Below, one piece after another: positions 14,489 through 22,703 of a DNA stretch of 25,563 bases; position 1 is the stretch's first letter; each line of letters opens with the position of its first letter. A model generated the notes under the pieces. The model was not told the DNA's origin and made no database searches. It was given only the letters and a program-made list of their open reading frames with translations. The position numbers and the translations under genes are program-made. Origin of the DNA: E44-bin32 sp041573795 (GTDB lineage Bacteria > Chloroflexota > Anaerolineae > Anaerolineales > E44-bin32); contig JBFFQB010000036.1 in assembly GCA_041573795.1 (NCBI GenBank), positions 1 to 25,563 of the forward strand, written 5' to 3'.

Positions 14489-16468
14489 TTATAGTAGTGG
14501 TTCCATCGCTTCCACCGCCGGCTTGAATAGTTTTTCGTAAAGTTGATCATGCTCTGCGATCGGTGAAATCAGCAGCACAAAGTAAGCCCTGCCATCCGCT
14601 TCACTCATGGCGAGGTCAATCCAGGCCTCGCCGCGATCGAACGTAAAGAACGACCAGGCGAAATGCCCCAGGGTTGCCTCCATCTCTGGAGCCTTGGAAG
14701 GATCCAAAGCAAGTTGCGGGGCAAGCCTGGCGTAAAGCTCAGCCTGGGTACCGGGCGTGACTTCGAGCACGAAGTAGGCGGGATCGAGCGCTGTCTGACG
14801 GCGGGCAAGGTTGGCGGGGGCGATCTGCTCCCAGCCAACGGGGATCAACCCTTTAAAACCACGAGTATCATCCTCAAAAGGTTCGAGCGAAAGTTGGCGC
14901 TCAGATTTAGGAAGATCAAAGGCTACAGTTGGCATCTCACGCACGCACGAAACCTGTGGTATCTGCTCGGGTGATTGTATGAATTCCCCCGCAATGCCTT
15001 GCGCGCAGGTACTGGAGAGCACGTCGTGTCCGACCCCCGGGAATTCGATGAGGTACCCGTGCAACAATCCTTGCGACGCTCGTCGGGCATACTCGGGAGG
15101 GGTAATGGGATCAAATTCCCCGGCCAGCAACAATGTGGGGATCTCGCTCTCGAGTGGTCGCTTGACCCAGGATTCATCCTGCACAACAGGCCAGTTCTCA
15201 CACAACCCAAAGGCACCATAGCGCCTCAAATCTTCATCGTCGATATCGTTTACCAAGGGATCAGGAAGGGTAGATCGCAAGGCAAGTTGATCCTCAAAGG
15301 ATCGACCAATCAGGTCGTCCTTGCAAAGGACGGAAAGCATCGTGCCGCGCGAGAGCTCATCCAAGAGCGCCAGGCGTGTGCTGCTCAGTTGCTGCATCAA
15401 GGTGTAATCGCCGGCATAGACGTTGTGTATCGCCTGCGGAAGTACCGGTATGATGCGGCTGATATAGAGGAAAGAGAAGAGATTGCCCACAAGCGCGTCA
15501 CCGGTGAGTAAACCTTGATATTCTTCACCAGTGAGTGGGTGAGACAGGGACATGGGCTGGGGCGCTTCATTCAAGCGTGCGACCACCGTGAATAACTCTT
15601 CTTCTAATCCCGGATATGCACTAGCGCAAGCAGGGTCTTCCGCACAGGCATGCAGGAGCGCCATGATGGCGTGTGCGGCAGTGGTGGAAGTATCCAGGAA
15701 GATAGATTTTTCGATGGGTAGCACAGAGTTCATTGCGACGCTGCGAATATGCTGCGGGATATCCCGCATCGCTACTTGCGCAAGCAGGGATCCATAGGAT
15801 GCACCGTAGAGATTGATCAGATCATAGCCTAATGCCACTCGGAGGGCTTCAATGTCAACGGCACTTTGGCGGGTGTTAAATACAGATAGGTTGATGCCTT
15901 CCTCTAGAAAACGATCCCGGCAAACGAGGAGACTGTCATAGTTGCGTTTGGCAGCCTCGCCGCTATCAGATTGATCGAGATTATCCAAAAGCGCTTCCAA
16001 AAATTGGGGGCACTCGAGCGCCGGTTTCGAGAGGCCGACGCCGCGTTGATCATAAATGACCAGGTCACGATTGGGATGGATCGCACTGATCACCTGACTC
16101 AGTTCAAGGGCATTTGCGGCCACACGCTCCCCCGGTCCACCGGCAAGCAAGAAGACGGGATCCGGTTGGTGGTTTTCACTCTGATCAGGGATGATCACGA
16201 CCGCCAATTGCACCGTATCTAAACCCGGTTGAAAGTGATCCGCAGGGACAGACACGTATCCGCAGCGTATCGCCAGCCTTTCAGGGACTTCAAACCAGCA
16301 ATCTTCAGGGTTGAATTCTGCGCGTGGCTCAGGGGAAGTTGTTTGCGAAACAGCTGGTTCCTCCCGGTCAGGTTCAATCACCGAGCTGGGTTGGCAGGCA
16401 GTCAACCCCAAGCATAAACAGACTACGAGCATCACACTTATTTTCATCACATTGCTTAAAAGCTTCAT
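14489..16468 (-). CDS. Lipoprotein alpha/beta hydrolase (TAP-like, peptidase S33 group)
   Basis: An exported hydrolase or peptidase of 659 residues. The N-terminus MKLLSNVMKI plus a hydrophobic stretch ends in the lipobox LTAC (Cys25), so it should be lipid-anchored. A Ser/Thr/Pro-rich linker follows. The alpha/beta hydrolase domain has FLLAGGPGE (oxyanion region, 107-114), VIYDQRGVGLS (137-147), the nucleophile Ser224 in YGASYGS, and a TAP-like C-terminal half with Asp453 in LAGEFDPITPP and His481 in FPGVGHDVL. A further domain of about 150 residues after 505 is not recognised. Relatives are proline-type or tripeptidyl aminopeptidases. The ATG at 16468 has GGAGGAG 6-7 nt upstream. It is monocistronic as far as I can see. 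Confidence 0.92.
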   Translation of the reverse strand: MKLLSNVMKISVMLVVCLCLGLTACQPSSVIEPDREEPAVSQTTSPEPRAEFNPEDCWFEVPERLAIRCGYVSVPADHFQPGLDTVQLAVVIIPDQSENHQPDPVFLLAGGPGERVAANALELSQVISAIHPNRDLVIYDQRGVGLSKPALECPQFLEALLDNLDQSDSGEAAKRNYDSLLVCRDRFLEEGINLSVFNTRQSAVDIEALRVALGYDLINLYGASYGSLLAQVAMRDIPQHIRSVAMNSVLPIEKSIFLDTSTTAAHAIMALLHACAEDPACASAYPGLEEELFTVVARLNEAPQPMSLSHPLTGEEYQGLLTGDALVGNLFSFLYISRIIPVLPQAIHNVYAGDYTLMQQLSSTRLALLDELSRGTMLSVLCKDDLIGRSFEDQLALRSTLPDPLVNDIDDEDLRRYGAFGLCENWPVVQDESWVKRPLESEIPTLLLAGEFDPITPPEYARRASQGLLHGYLIEFPGVGHDVLSSTCAQGIAGEFIQSPEQIPQVSCVREMPTVAFDLPKSERQLSLEPFEDDTRGFKGLIPVGWEQIAPANLARRQTALDPAYFVLEVTPGTQAELYARLAPQLALDPSKAPEMEATLGHFAWSFFTFDRGEAWIDLAMSEADGRAYFVLLISPIAEHDQLYEKLFKPAVEAMEPLL

Positions 16469-17098
16469 GTTGCTCCTCCATAAAGGTTTGTTTTCGATCC
16501 GTCGAGCCAGGTAAATAATTGACAAGAGACAGCTCATGCATGCATTGGGTAGTGCGCATGTTTAAGTCCTCAAAGTTGCTACCAGCGTACTTAAATCAAA
16601 CGAAGCCCACAATAAAAACGCGGTGAACGGCGGTTTTTATGGGTTGAATGGCTGATTAAGAGGGGAAATAACCCGCCTTGGCTTCAAAATCTATGGATAG
16701 GTGGGCTTGTTAATCGAGCGTAATTGTCCTAATGCTCATATTCGGTGGGTGGTTGAAAGAAATTTTCTGGGTTTGCAGGCAGGCGAGTACATGCCGAGTG
16801 GCCTGGCCTGGAGCGTCGGAGCTTATTCGGGCCTGGTGATCTGAGGGCCACCACAGATTATCGCCAGGTGCTCTCGGAAGTTATTTAATTCCGGCTGGGC
16901 AACCCTGCGGTAAGAGAGATCTTCCCGGATTTCACGCCATTGAAGACCGGGTTTGTGAGACCTGCACAGGCGCTGAATCTCAGAAGCAGGGTAGGGTTGC
17001 GAATATTCAGGCTTTTATTCTTTGAGCCCCAGCGTTCTTCTCGCAACTTATCCCCTGATTTACTTGTAGACTATGCAGAGGAGCGATACTGCAATCCG
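16469..17098. other. Divergent intergenic region with one AT-rich hairpin
   Basis: About 630 bp between divergently transcribed genes for exported proteins. Plus-strand frames that continue upstream of 17099 (from TTG 16940) look non-coding. A hairpin at 16612-16640 pairs ATAAAAAC with GTTTTTAT around a GC-rich centre. It resembles an intrinsic terminator but follows no visible gene. It could end a short leader RNA, or mean nothing. I see no clear promoter pair. Confidence 0.4.
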
Positions 17099-18250
17099 AT
17101 GGAATCTTATCCCTTGAAGAGAATCGCGATCGCCCTTGCCGCTCTTGTTCTACTTGGCGCAAGCCTTGCTTGCGCAGGTGAAGTGAAAGCGCCCGAAGCG
17201 TCGCTTGTTTCCCCTCCTGACCCGACGAGTGAAACGTTTGATTGGAACCACACTACCTACGGCTTTTTCCCCAGCCCACCAGAAGCCAATCTGGAGAAAA
17301 TCCTGGGCCATTTTGAAACCCTCGGTGAACACGCCGACTTCATCCTTGTCCAACCGAATATCCCCTGGAAGGATTTCACCGATGGTGTCGAGGGTGAATC
17401 TCAATCTCGGACCGATCTGCGAAATCAGATCATCTTAGCGAGACGCAATGGTCTGAGGTGGATTTTTGTTATCGATCCGCTGAATGGCTTGAACCGGCGT
17501 GAATTCTTTGGGTTGCCGGATGGCTGGGATCCGAGTTTTGCGAATCCTGATATTCGCGCAGCCTTTACCAATTTCACCACATGGATCGTTAGAGAATTTG
17601 AACCACATTATCTTGGTCTGGCCTCTGAAATTAACACCTATCTCGATGCGCATCCCGATGATGGCGAGCAATACATGTCGCTTTACTTCGAAGTCTATGA
17701 CCAGATCAAAATCGAAGCACCGGATACACAGGTCTTCGTCACATTCCAGTGGGATGACCTCAACAACATGTTTCCACCGGCAGCTGAGGGTAAGCCGGCG
17801 TATCAAACCAACTGGGAGCAAATCGAGGCGTTTGAGCCAAAATTGGACCTGTGGGTGATCTCCTCCTACCCGTATTTTGTCTTCGAGGAGGGCGCAATCC
17901 CGGCCGATTACTACACGCCGCTGTCCCAACGCACGGATAAACCCCTGGCGGTAGCAGAGGGCGGCTGGACGACCGCACGCACTGGCCCGATTAAAGGTAG
18001 TGAAGCGGGTCAGATCGCGTACCTTGAGTCCATCCACGAGCAATTGGGTGAGCGCTTGAGTTTTTGGGTCTACCTGATCCTGGCCGACTTGAACATGGAT
18101 TCAATCCGTGCAGGGATGGAGGAACTTGGTCGGCCAAAGGAGGATATTGAGACCCTGAGTCTATTCGCGAGACTTGGCTTGATGACATCCGAGGGTGAGC
18201 CAAAACCTGCCTTATCCTTGTGGGATCAATATCGAGGATCAACCCCCTGA
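17099..18250 (+). CDS. Exported TIM-barrel glycosidase-like protein
   Basis: A 383-residue exported protein. A signal segment KRIAIALAALVLLGASLAC ends in SLAC, an atypical lipobox, so lipid attachment at Cys25 is possible but uncertain. The mature part looks like a (beta/alpha)8 barrel of glycoside hydrolase clan A. FILVQPNIPW, WIFVIDPL, YLGLASEINTY (Glu177, expected acid/base), VFVTFQWDD, DLWVISSYPYF and KPLAVAEGGW (Glu287, expected nucleophile) fall in the right order and spacing. The residue before the acid/base Glu is Ser, where clan A enzymes usually have Asn. Closest resemblance is to GH53-like galactanases, from pattern only. The start is the ATG at 17099. The nearest AGAGGAG lies about 17 nt upstream, farther than ideal. 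Confidence 0.72.
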   Translation: MESYPLKRIAIALAALVLLGASLACAGEVKAPEASLVSPPDPTSETFDWNHTTYGFFPSPPEANLEKILGHFETLGEHADFILVQPNIPWKDFTDGVEGESQSRTDLRNQIILARRNGLRWIFVIDPLNGLNRREFFGLPDGWDPSFANPDIRAAFTNFTTWIVREFEPHYLGLASEINTYLDAHPDDGEQYMSLYFEVYDQIKIEAPDTQVFVTFQWDDLNNMFPPAAEGKPAYQTNWEQIEAFEPKLDLWVISSYPYFVFEEGAIPADYYTPLSQRTDKPLAVAEGGWTTARTGPIKGSEAGQIAYLESIHEQLGERLSFWVYLILADLNMDSIRAGMEELGRPKEDIETLSLFARLGLMTSEGEPKPALSLWDQYRGSTP

Positions 18251-18340
18251 ATCATTCGTGAGTATTCGCAGGCGCTGATCAGTCCAATCCTGTTGCGTTG
18301 GCCTAATACGACCGCCAAGAAGCGAGCGCTTCACGATCAC

Positions 18341-18407
18341 GTCTGGATTGCCGGCACCTATCCAACCGACAATCCAGACTTGACCGGCAGGGAAATGGTA
18401 TCCTGCC
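18341..18407. terminator. Two hairpins between convergent genes
   Basis: GTCTGGATTG (18341-18350) and CAATCCAGAC (18370-18379) form a perfect 10-bp stem with a 19-nt loop. Next to it GGCAGG (18386-18391) pairs with CCTGCC (18402-18407) immediately after the minus-strand stop. There is no T-run, but the position between two convergent stops (18250 and 18408) suggests termination or 3'-end protection. Confidence 0.45.
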
Positions 18408-19577
18408 CTACTTATCGAAATGTTGATGTGAGAGAACGATGGCTTTGAGCTTCGTCTCCCCAGCGGCGTCAGGACCGAAGAGCAGCAGTGCAGCACCGTA
18501 ACCCTCCGCTCCCCAACCTTCGCTGTAGACCACCTGGCTGACATAATCCTCTGGGCCAAGCATCCCTTCTGGGGGTATTCCAGCCAGAGGCGGAAAGGCT
18601 TCCCGCTCGTGCGTGAAGGTCAATGTCCCCGTGTTCGCTGGCAGCCGGACGTTCTTCAGTTCCTCGACTACCTCGTAGGGAGAGCGAGAGGTCCATTCCG
18701 AACCCCAATAGCCCAGTGCGAAGGGATTCGTCATCCATTGGGGCAGGGTGCTGACATTACCCGAACGCAGTCCATCGCGCATATTGCAAATCACCCACCA
18801 GGCATCCGATTCATCAAGAGCAATACACGGCAAGTTATCCACTATAGGTTCAGGCAGCGGAGGCGTGTAGTCTACGCCAGCAGCAACGAGCGATCCCAGC
18901 ATCTTCGCAACTTCATTCTTCACGCTGGGTGGAATCTCGGGTGCTGCTTCCTGTCCATTTGAAGTATCCATCAGTGCAATTGAGAAGTGAAGATCGCCTA
19001 CCCAGAAGTGCTCATCTCCATAAAGGATCGCGGTAGTTGATCCGTCGGATTGGATCGCTATGATCGGTAAGGATTCCCCTAGAATATCAATCGTCCCTTC
19101 TTCAAATCGATCGCCGCGATCCACCATCTTGAGAAAAGAGCGATCCTCGCTGGTCTTGTTAAACCAGATGATCAATTCATAAACCCCGTTTTTGAGCAGA
19201 ACTGCATCCGCCCAGGGTGAAGGCGCGCGCTGTTCACGCGTGGTGCCGGGAATTTCCATCAACTGCCAGCGATCAGGATACTGAAAGGCGAAGCCGTGCT
19301 CTACGTTCTCATAAATTACCCATTTATTGCCATCGCTCGGTGGGAAGAGCGAGAGCCTTGAGAGATAAGCATCATCGACAAGAGCTTCAGCTTCACCTGG
19401 TTCAGCTCCTGTGGTCGGCGATAGCACATCGAGAGCTGCAGTGGGTGGGGGCGAGGATTCCTCGCGAATGTCTGAAGAATTTTGCGGCTGTAGGGAGATT
19501 GAGAATTGTCCACACGCGCTTAGGAGCAATACGACAAGCAGGATACGCATTCTGTATACCGAAAGCCTAGGCAACAT
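18408..19577 (-). CDS. Lipoprotein of unknown function
   Basis: Family not recognised. The 389-residue product has a signal peptide (MLPRLSVYRMRILLVVLLLS) with the lipobox LSAC, then a Ser/Pro-rich linker (about 28-65). Residues near 90-200 include VEHGFAFQYPDRWQL, similar to the PsbP-like or surface-lipoprotein beta fold (FxYPxxW motif), an inference from a short motif. The C-terminal third holds three Trp-rich segments, including DAWWVICNMRDGL and GYWGSEWTSRSPYEV, and ends with GYGAALLLFGPDA. The ATG at 19577 has AAAGGA about 6 nt upstream. It is transcribed convergently with the glycosidase-like gene and divergently from the acyl-CoA dehydrogenase. Confidence 0.82.
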   Translation of the reverse strand: MLPRLSVYRMRILLVVLLLSACGQFSISLQPQNSSDIREESSPPPTAALDVLSPTTGAEPGEAEALVDDAYLSRLSLFPPSDGNKWVIYENVEHGFAFQYPDRWQLMEIPGTTREQRAPSPWADAVLLKNGVYELIIWFNKTSEDRSFLKMVDRGDRFEEGTIDILGESLPIIAIQSDGSTTAILYGDEHFWVGDLHFSIALMDTSNGQEAAPEIPPSVKNEVAKMLGSLVAAGVDYTPPLPEPIVDNLPCIALDESDAWWVICNMRDGLRSGNVSTLPQWMTNPFALGYWGSEWTSRSPYEVVEELKNVRLPANTGTLTFTHEREAFPPLAGIPPEGMLGPEDYVSQVVYSEGWGAEGYGAALLLFGPDAAGETKLKAIVLSHQHFDK

Positions 19578-19676
19578 CTTGGATCCTTTCTTCAAACTTC
19601 TTCATTAGCTTGCGCCAATCATCTCAATGAGCTGTGATCTCGGTATAGCAGAAGTAGTTCAAGACCCTAACAGCAT

Positions 19677-19692
19677 GTTACAGGATAGTAAC
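19677..19692. promoter_or_regulatory. Short inverted repeat in the divergent region upstream of the acyl-CoA dehydrogenase
   Basis: GTTAC, 6 nt, GTAAC. A 16-bp operator-like palindrome in the 258-bp region between the divergent lipoprotein and acyl-CoA dehydrogenase genes. No clear promoter was identified beside it, so significance is uncertain. Confidence 0.25.
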
Positions 19693-19835
19693 GTGGGATG
19701 AGTGAGAAGAATCTAAGAAGGCCTATCCCGCGATCCAATTGCCGAACTTATAGAGAATTTGATAGGAGGAATGCAGCTTGTGATTGTATGATGGAAGACA
19801 ATCCGTTAGGGCTATTTTTTCGAAGAGGTGGGGAT

Positions 19836-21095
19836 ATGTTTTACGAAGAGCTGCTCAGCGAGGTTGAACGAGAAATCCGGGATGAGATCCGAGCGTTCGT
19901 ACGCGATCAAGTACCCCATGAATTAGTTCATGCACTGGATCGTGATGATATGCAGTATCCGCGTGAGTTTGTGCAAGAATTAGGCGCCAATAACCTTCTT
20001 GGCCTGCGTTTTGACCCCGTGTGGGGTGGGAGGGGATTGCCTTGGACGGCAGAGGTAATCGCCGAGGAAGAAATTGGTGTGCTGGGTACAACCCTAGGGT
20101 GTGCCTTTGTGATGCCATCGATTGTTGGAGAAGCCCTGCATGTCTTCGGCACAGAAGCTCAGAAGGAGCGCTATCTCAAGCCGCTACTCAAGGGAGATAT
20201 CATTTCCGCCGAAGCGCTTACAGAACCGCGCGGTGGGTCGGATTTCTTCGGTGCCACTTGTAAGGCTGAGCTAAAAGATAACGTGTTCGTGGTCAATGGC
20301 CAGAAGCGTTTTGTCGTCGGCGCTACAGAGGCGGATCTCTTCCTGGTGTATTGTCGGACGAATTTTGAAGAGGATGCGCATAAGCATGAGCGAATTAGCG
20401 CAATCCTGGTTGAGCGCGGACCTGGCGTTAAGACAGAGTATCAATATGGTTTGATGGGCACGCGTGGAGGGGGTACCGGTAGGTTGATCTTTCATAACGT
20501 TGAGGTGCCGGAAGAAAACTTAATCGGCGAGTTGCATAGCGGAGCAGAGGTGTTCAATCAGATGATGATCCCAGAACGCCTGACCTCAGCGGCAGCCTGT
20601 TTGGGCGTGCGCGCCGCGCTTGAAATCGCTGCCCGCTATAGTGACAAGCGTAAGGCCTTTGGCCAGAAGATTCGACGTTTCCAGGGCGTGAATTTCATGG
20701 TCGCTGATGCGATCACCCAGCTCGATGCCGCTCGGGCGTTGGTCTATCTGGCTGCGAGGTCCGTGGATGAGGGAGCGCCCAATCGACGTAGATTAGTAAG
20801 TGAAGCAAAGAAATTCGCTACTGATACGGCCTGGAAGGTCTCTAACCTAGCAATGCAGATCATGGGAGGGATTGGCTATACAGATGTCTATCCGATTGAG
20901 CGCATGGTGCGGGATTATCGTTTATCGCAAATATGGACTGGAACCAATGAAATCATGAACCTGCTGATCCAGCATGAGTACTACGGCGAAGTGCTCGCTG
21001 GAAATGCCTCTCCCAGGGATAGCGAGCGCGACGCGCAAAGCTATGCAGCTATTTCTGAGAAAGTCTATATAGATGAAGATCAGTGGCGTTCATAA
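19836..21095 (+). CDS. Acyl-CoA dehydrogenase family protein
   Basis: FAD-dependent alpha,beta-dehydrogenation of an acyl-CoA or related thioester. The 419-residue protein shows the expected order: an N-terminal helical domain, ALTEPRGGSDF (127-137), VNGQKRFVVGA, the DKRKAFGQKIRRFQ helix, QIMGGIGYTDVYPIERMVRD and IWTGTNEIMNL. The position used as base in medium-chain enzymes (YEGT) is WTGT here. A Glu appears instead at 247 in MIPERLTSA, the site used by isovaleryl- and long-chain-type enzymes, so the active site looks complete. The ATG at 19836 follows GAGGTGGGG. The open frame reaches back to 19698, but those residues are not family-like. It is first in a same-strand run of five genes. Confidence 0.93.
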   Translation: MFYEELLSEVEREIRDEIRAFVRDQVPHELVHALDRDDMQYPREFVQELGANNLLGLRFDPVWGGRGLPWTAEVIAEEEIGVLGTTLGCAFVMPSIVGEALHVFGTEAQKERYLKPLLKGDIISAEALTEPRGGSDFFGATCKAELKDNVFVVNGQKRFVVGATEADLFLVYCRTNFEEDAHKHERISAILVERGPGVKTEYQYGLMGTRGGGTGRLIFHNVEVPEENLIGELHSGAEVFNQMMIPERLTSAAACLGVRAALEIAARYSDKRKAFGQKIRRFQGVNFMVADAITQLDAARALVYLAARSVDEGAPNRRRLVSEAKKFATDTAWKVSNLAMQIMGGIGYTDVYPIERMVRDYRLSQIWTGTNEIMNLLIQHEYYGEVLAGNASPRDSERDAQSYAAISEKVYIDEDQWRS

Positions 21096-21269
21096 TCTTG
21101 CGATTTTTTCGGTGGAGAGTATCCTGATGGATATCGCTGCTATATCCAGTCGGCCTGAATGACAGGCACGCATACTTTTGTCACCACGCTCTAGGTCCGA
21201 ATTGCACCCACATAGGTGTGGAATTTCGAACATAATAATCACATGCTCAGCCAAGGATGTTTCTAACGC

Positions 21270-22544
21270 ATGGTTGTCAGATCAATGAAGGATGTGGATA
21301 GCGCCCGGCGAATAGTGATTACGGGCATGGGCACACTCACACCCCTGGGCCTAACGGTTGAAGAGACCTGGAAGGGTTTGGTGGCTGGCCAATCCGGAAT
21401 TCGGAAGGTTTCCAGCTTTGATTGCAGTAATGGTCACTGTCAGATCGGTGGAGAGTTGGTTGGTTTCGATCCCGAGAACTACCTGCCCCGGAAGAAGCTA
21501 CGCAGGATGGCTTTCACCACACAATTGGGCGTAATTGCCTCGAAAGAAGCCCTCGCCGATGCAAATCTTGACCTGGCCAGCGTGGATCGCGATCGGGTGG
21601 GCGTCGTGATGGGCACGGCCGGAGGGGCCACGATCCAGGAAGTTGAAGAGGCCACACTAGCGATGGTCTCTTCCAATGACGGGAAGGTGAATCCCCTCAT
21701 CATCACCCGCTTGTGGCCGATCATGGTTACCTATCTCATCGCCGAGCAATATCAGCTCCGGGGCTATACCAGCACAGTGTGTACCGCCTGTGCCTCAGCA
21801 ACGCAGGCCATTGGCGAGGCAGCCGAGATCCTGCGAAATGGGCTCGCCGACATTATGATAACTGGCGGTACAGAGAGCTTGCTTTCAAACTTAATGTTCA
21901 GCGGTTTTGAGGCGATGCGGATCTTCCCACGTAGTTATAACGAGGAACCCCATCGGGCTTCACGACCCTTTGATGCTGATCGGGAGGGATTTGTGCCGGC
22001 GCAGGGAGCTGGAATATTCGTTCTGGAAACGCTGGAGGGGGCGAGAGCGCGTGGTGCAAAAATCTACGCTGAAGTGCTTGGCTATGGTATCTCCAATGAT
22101 GCGCATAACATGGTTGCACCGGATCCAACCGGGGCTGGCGCGGCACTTGCCATAACCCGAGCGCTTGAGAATAGTGGCCTATCGCCGGCGCAGGTCGATT
22201 ACATCAATGCGCATGGTACGGCTACCCCTTTAGGTGACATCGCAGAGACGAATGCGATTAAGGGTGCATTCGGTGACCGCGCGTACGATATACCTATCAG
22301 TGCTACGAAATCCATGATCGGTCATATGCTCGGTGCTACTGGAGCCATCGAGGCCATTGCCTGTGTAAAATCAATCGAAACAAGCATGATCCATCCCACC
22401 CTAAACCTGGATACGCCTGATCCCGATTGTGATCTGGACTACGTCCCGCACAAAGCAAGAAAGCACAATGTCGACGTCGCTCTTTCGAACAGCATGGGGA
22501 TCGGTGGCCAAAACGCCTGTCTCGTGCTGGGGAAAGTCCTTTGA
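21270..22544 (+). CDS. Beta-ketoacyl synthase, FabF (KAS II) type
   Basis: Decarboxylative condensation of malonyl-ACP with an acyl-thioester. The 424-residue thiolase-fold protein has the full Cys-His-His triad: Cys174 in CTACASATQAIG, His315 in NAHGTATPLGD and His352 in KSMIGHMLGATGAIEA, with Lys347. VVITGMG-like RIVITGMGTLTPLG opens the domain and SNSMGIGGQNACLVL closes it. The active-site word is CTACASA, slightly off the common DTACASS. The gene lies 174 bp after the acyl-CoA dehydrogenase, with no acyl carrier protein or other fab gene next to it. That makes a role outside the housekeeping fatty-acid operon likely. The start at 21270 has AAGGA about 13 nt upstream, so the true start could be the ATG at 21285. 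Confidence 0.93.
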   Translation: MVVRSMKDVDSARRIVITGMGTLTPLGLTVEETWKGLVAGQSGIRKVSSFDCSNGHCQIGGELVGFDPENYLPRKKLRRMAFTTQLGVIASKEALADANLDLASVDRDRVGVVMGTAGGATIQEVEEATLAMVSSNDGKVNPLIITRLWPIMVTYLIAEQYQLRGYTSTVCTACASATQAIGEAAEILRNGLADIMITGGTESLLSNLMFSGFEAMRIFPRSYNEEPHRASRPFDADREGFVPAQGAGIFVLETLEGARARGAKIYAEVLGYGISNDAHNMVAPDPTGAGAALAITRALENSGLSPAQVDYINAHGTATPLGDIAETNAIKGAFGDRAYDIPISATKSMIGHMLGATGAIEAIACVKSIETSMIHPTLNLDTPDPDCDLDYVPHKARKHNVDVALSNSMGIGGQNACLVLGKVL

Positions 22545-22588
22545 TACCCGCAGCAACGCTTGTGACTTAGCGATATTAGCCGATTCTT

Positions 22589-22636
22589 TTGTAACTGAAG
22601 AGAATGTCCTTATACTTTCCAGGCGTGCATCGCCTG
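22589..22636 (+). promoter_or_regulatory. Candidate promoter with overlapping palindrome
   Basis: TTGTAA (22589-22594), 16 nt, TATACT (22611-22616) resembles a sigma-70 promoter. The predicted start near 22623 falls inside a perfect 6-bp inverted repeat, CAGGCG/CGCCTG (22620-22636), with a 5-nt centre. This could be an operator or an RNA hairpin at the 5' end, upstream of the acyltransferase gene at 22704. Confidence 0.4.
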
Positions 22637-22703
22637 AAAAAGCTTGCTCATCCGGTGTAATCTATCGCTGGCGCTAGCTTATTCGCTCAAAGGAATGTTC
22701 ACA

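Noticed and set aside
16940..17098. Upstream extension of the glycosidase-like gene
   Set aside because: It needs a TTG start and would put 53 Arg-rich residues ahead of a clear signal peptide.
19698..19835. Upstream extension of the acyl-CoA dehydrogenase
   Set aside because: The Cys/Arg-rich sequence does not look like the family, and the ATG at 19836 has a better ribosome-binding site and a family-like N-terminus.
21197..21229. Hairpin after the acyl-CoA dehydrogenase (CACC/GGTG core)
   Set aside because: Only 4 bp pair cleanly and the rest relies on wobble and mismatches.
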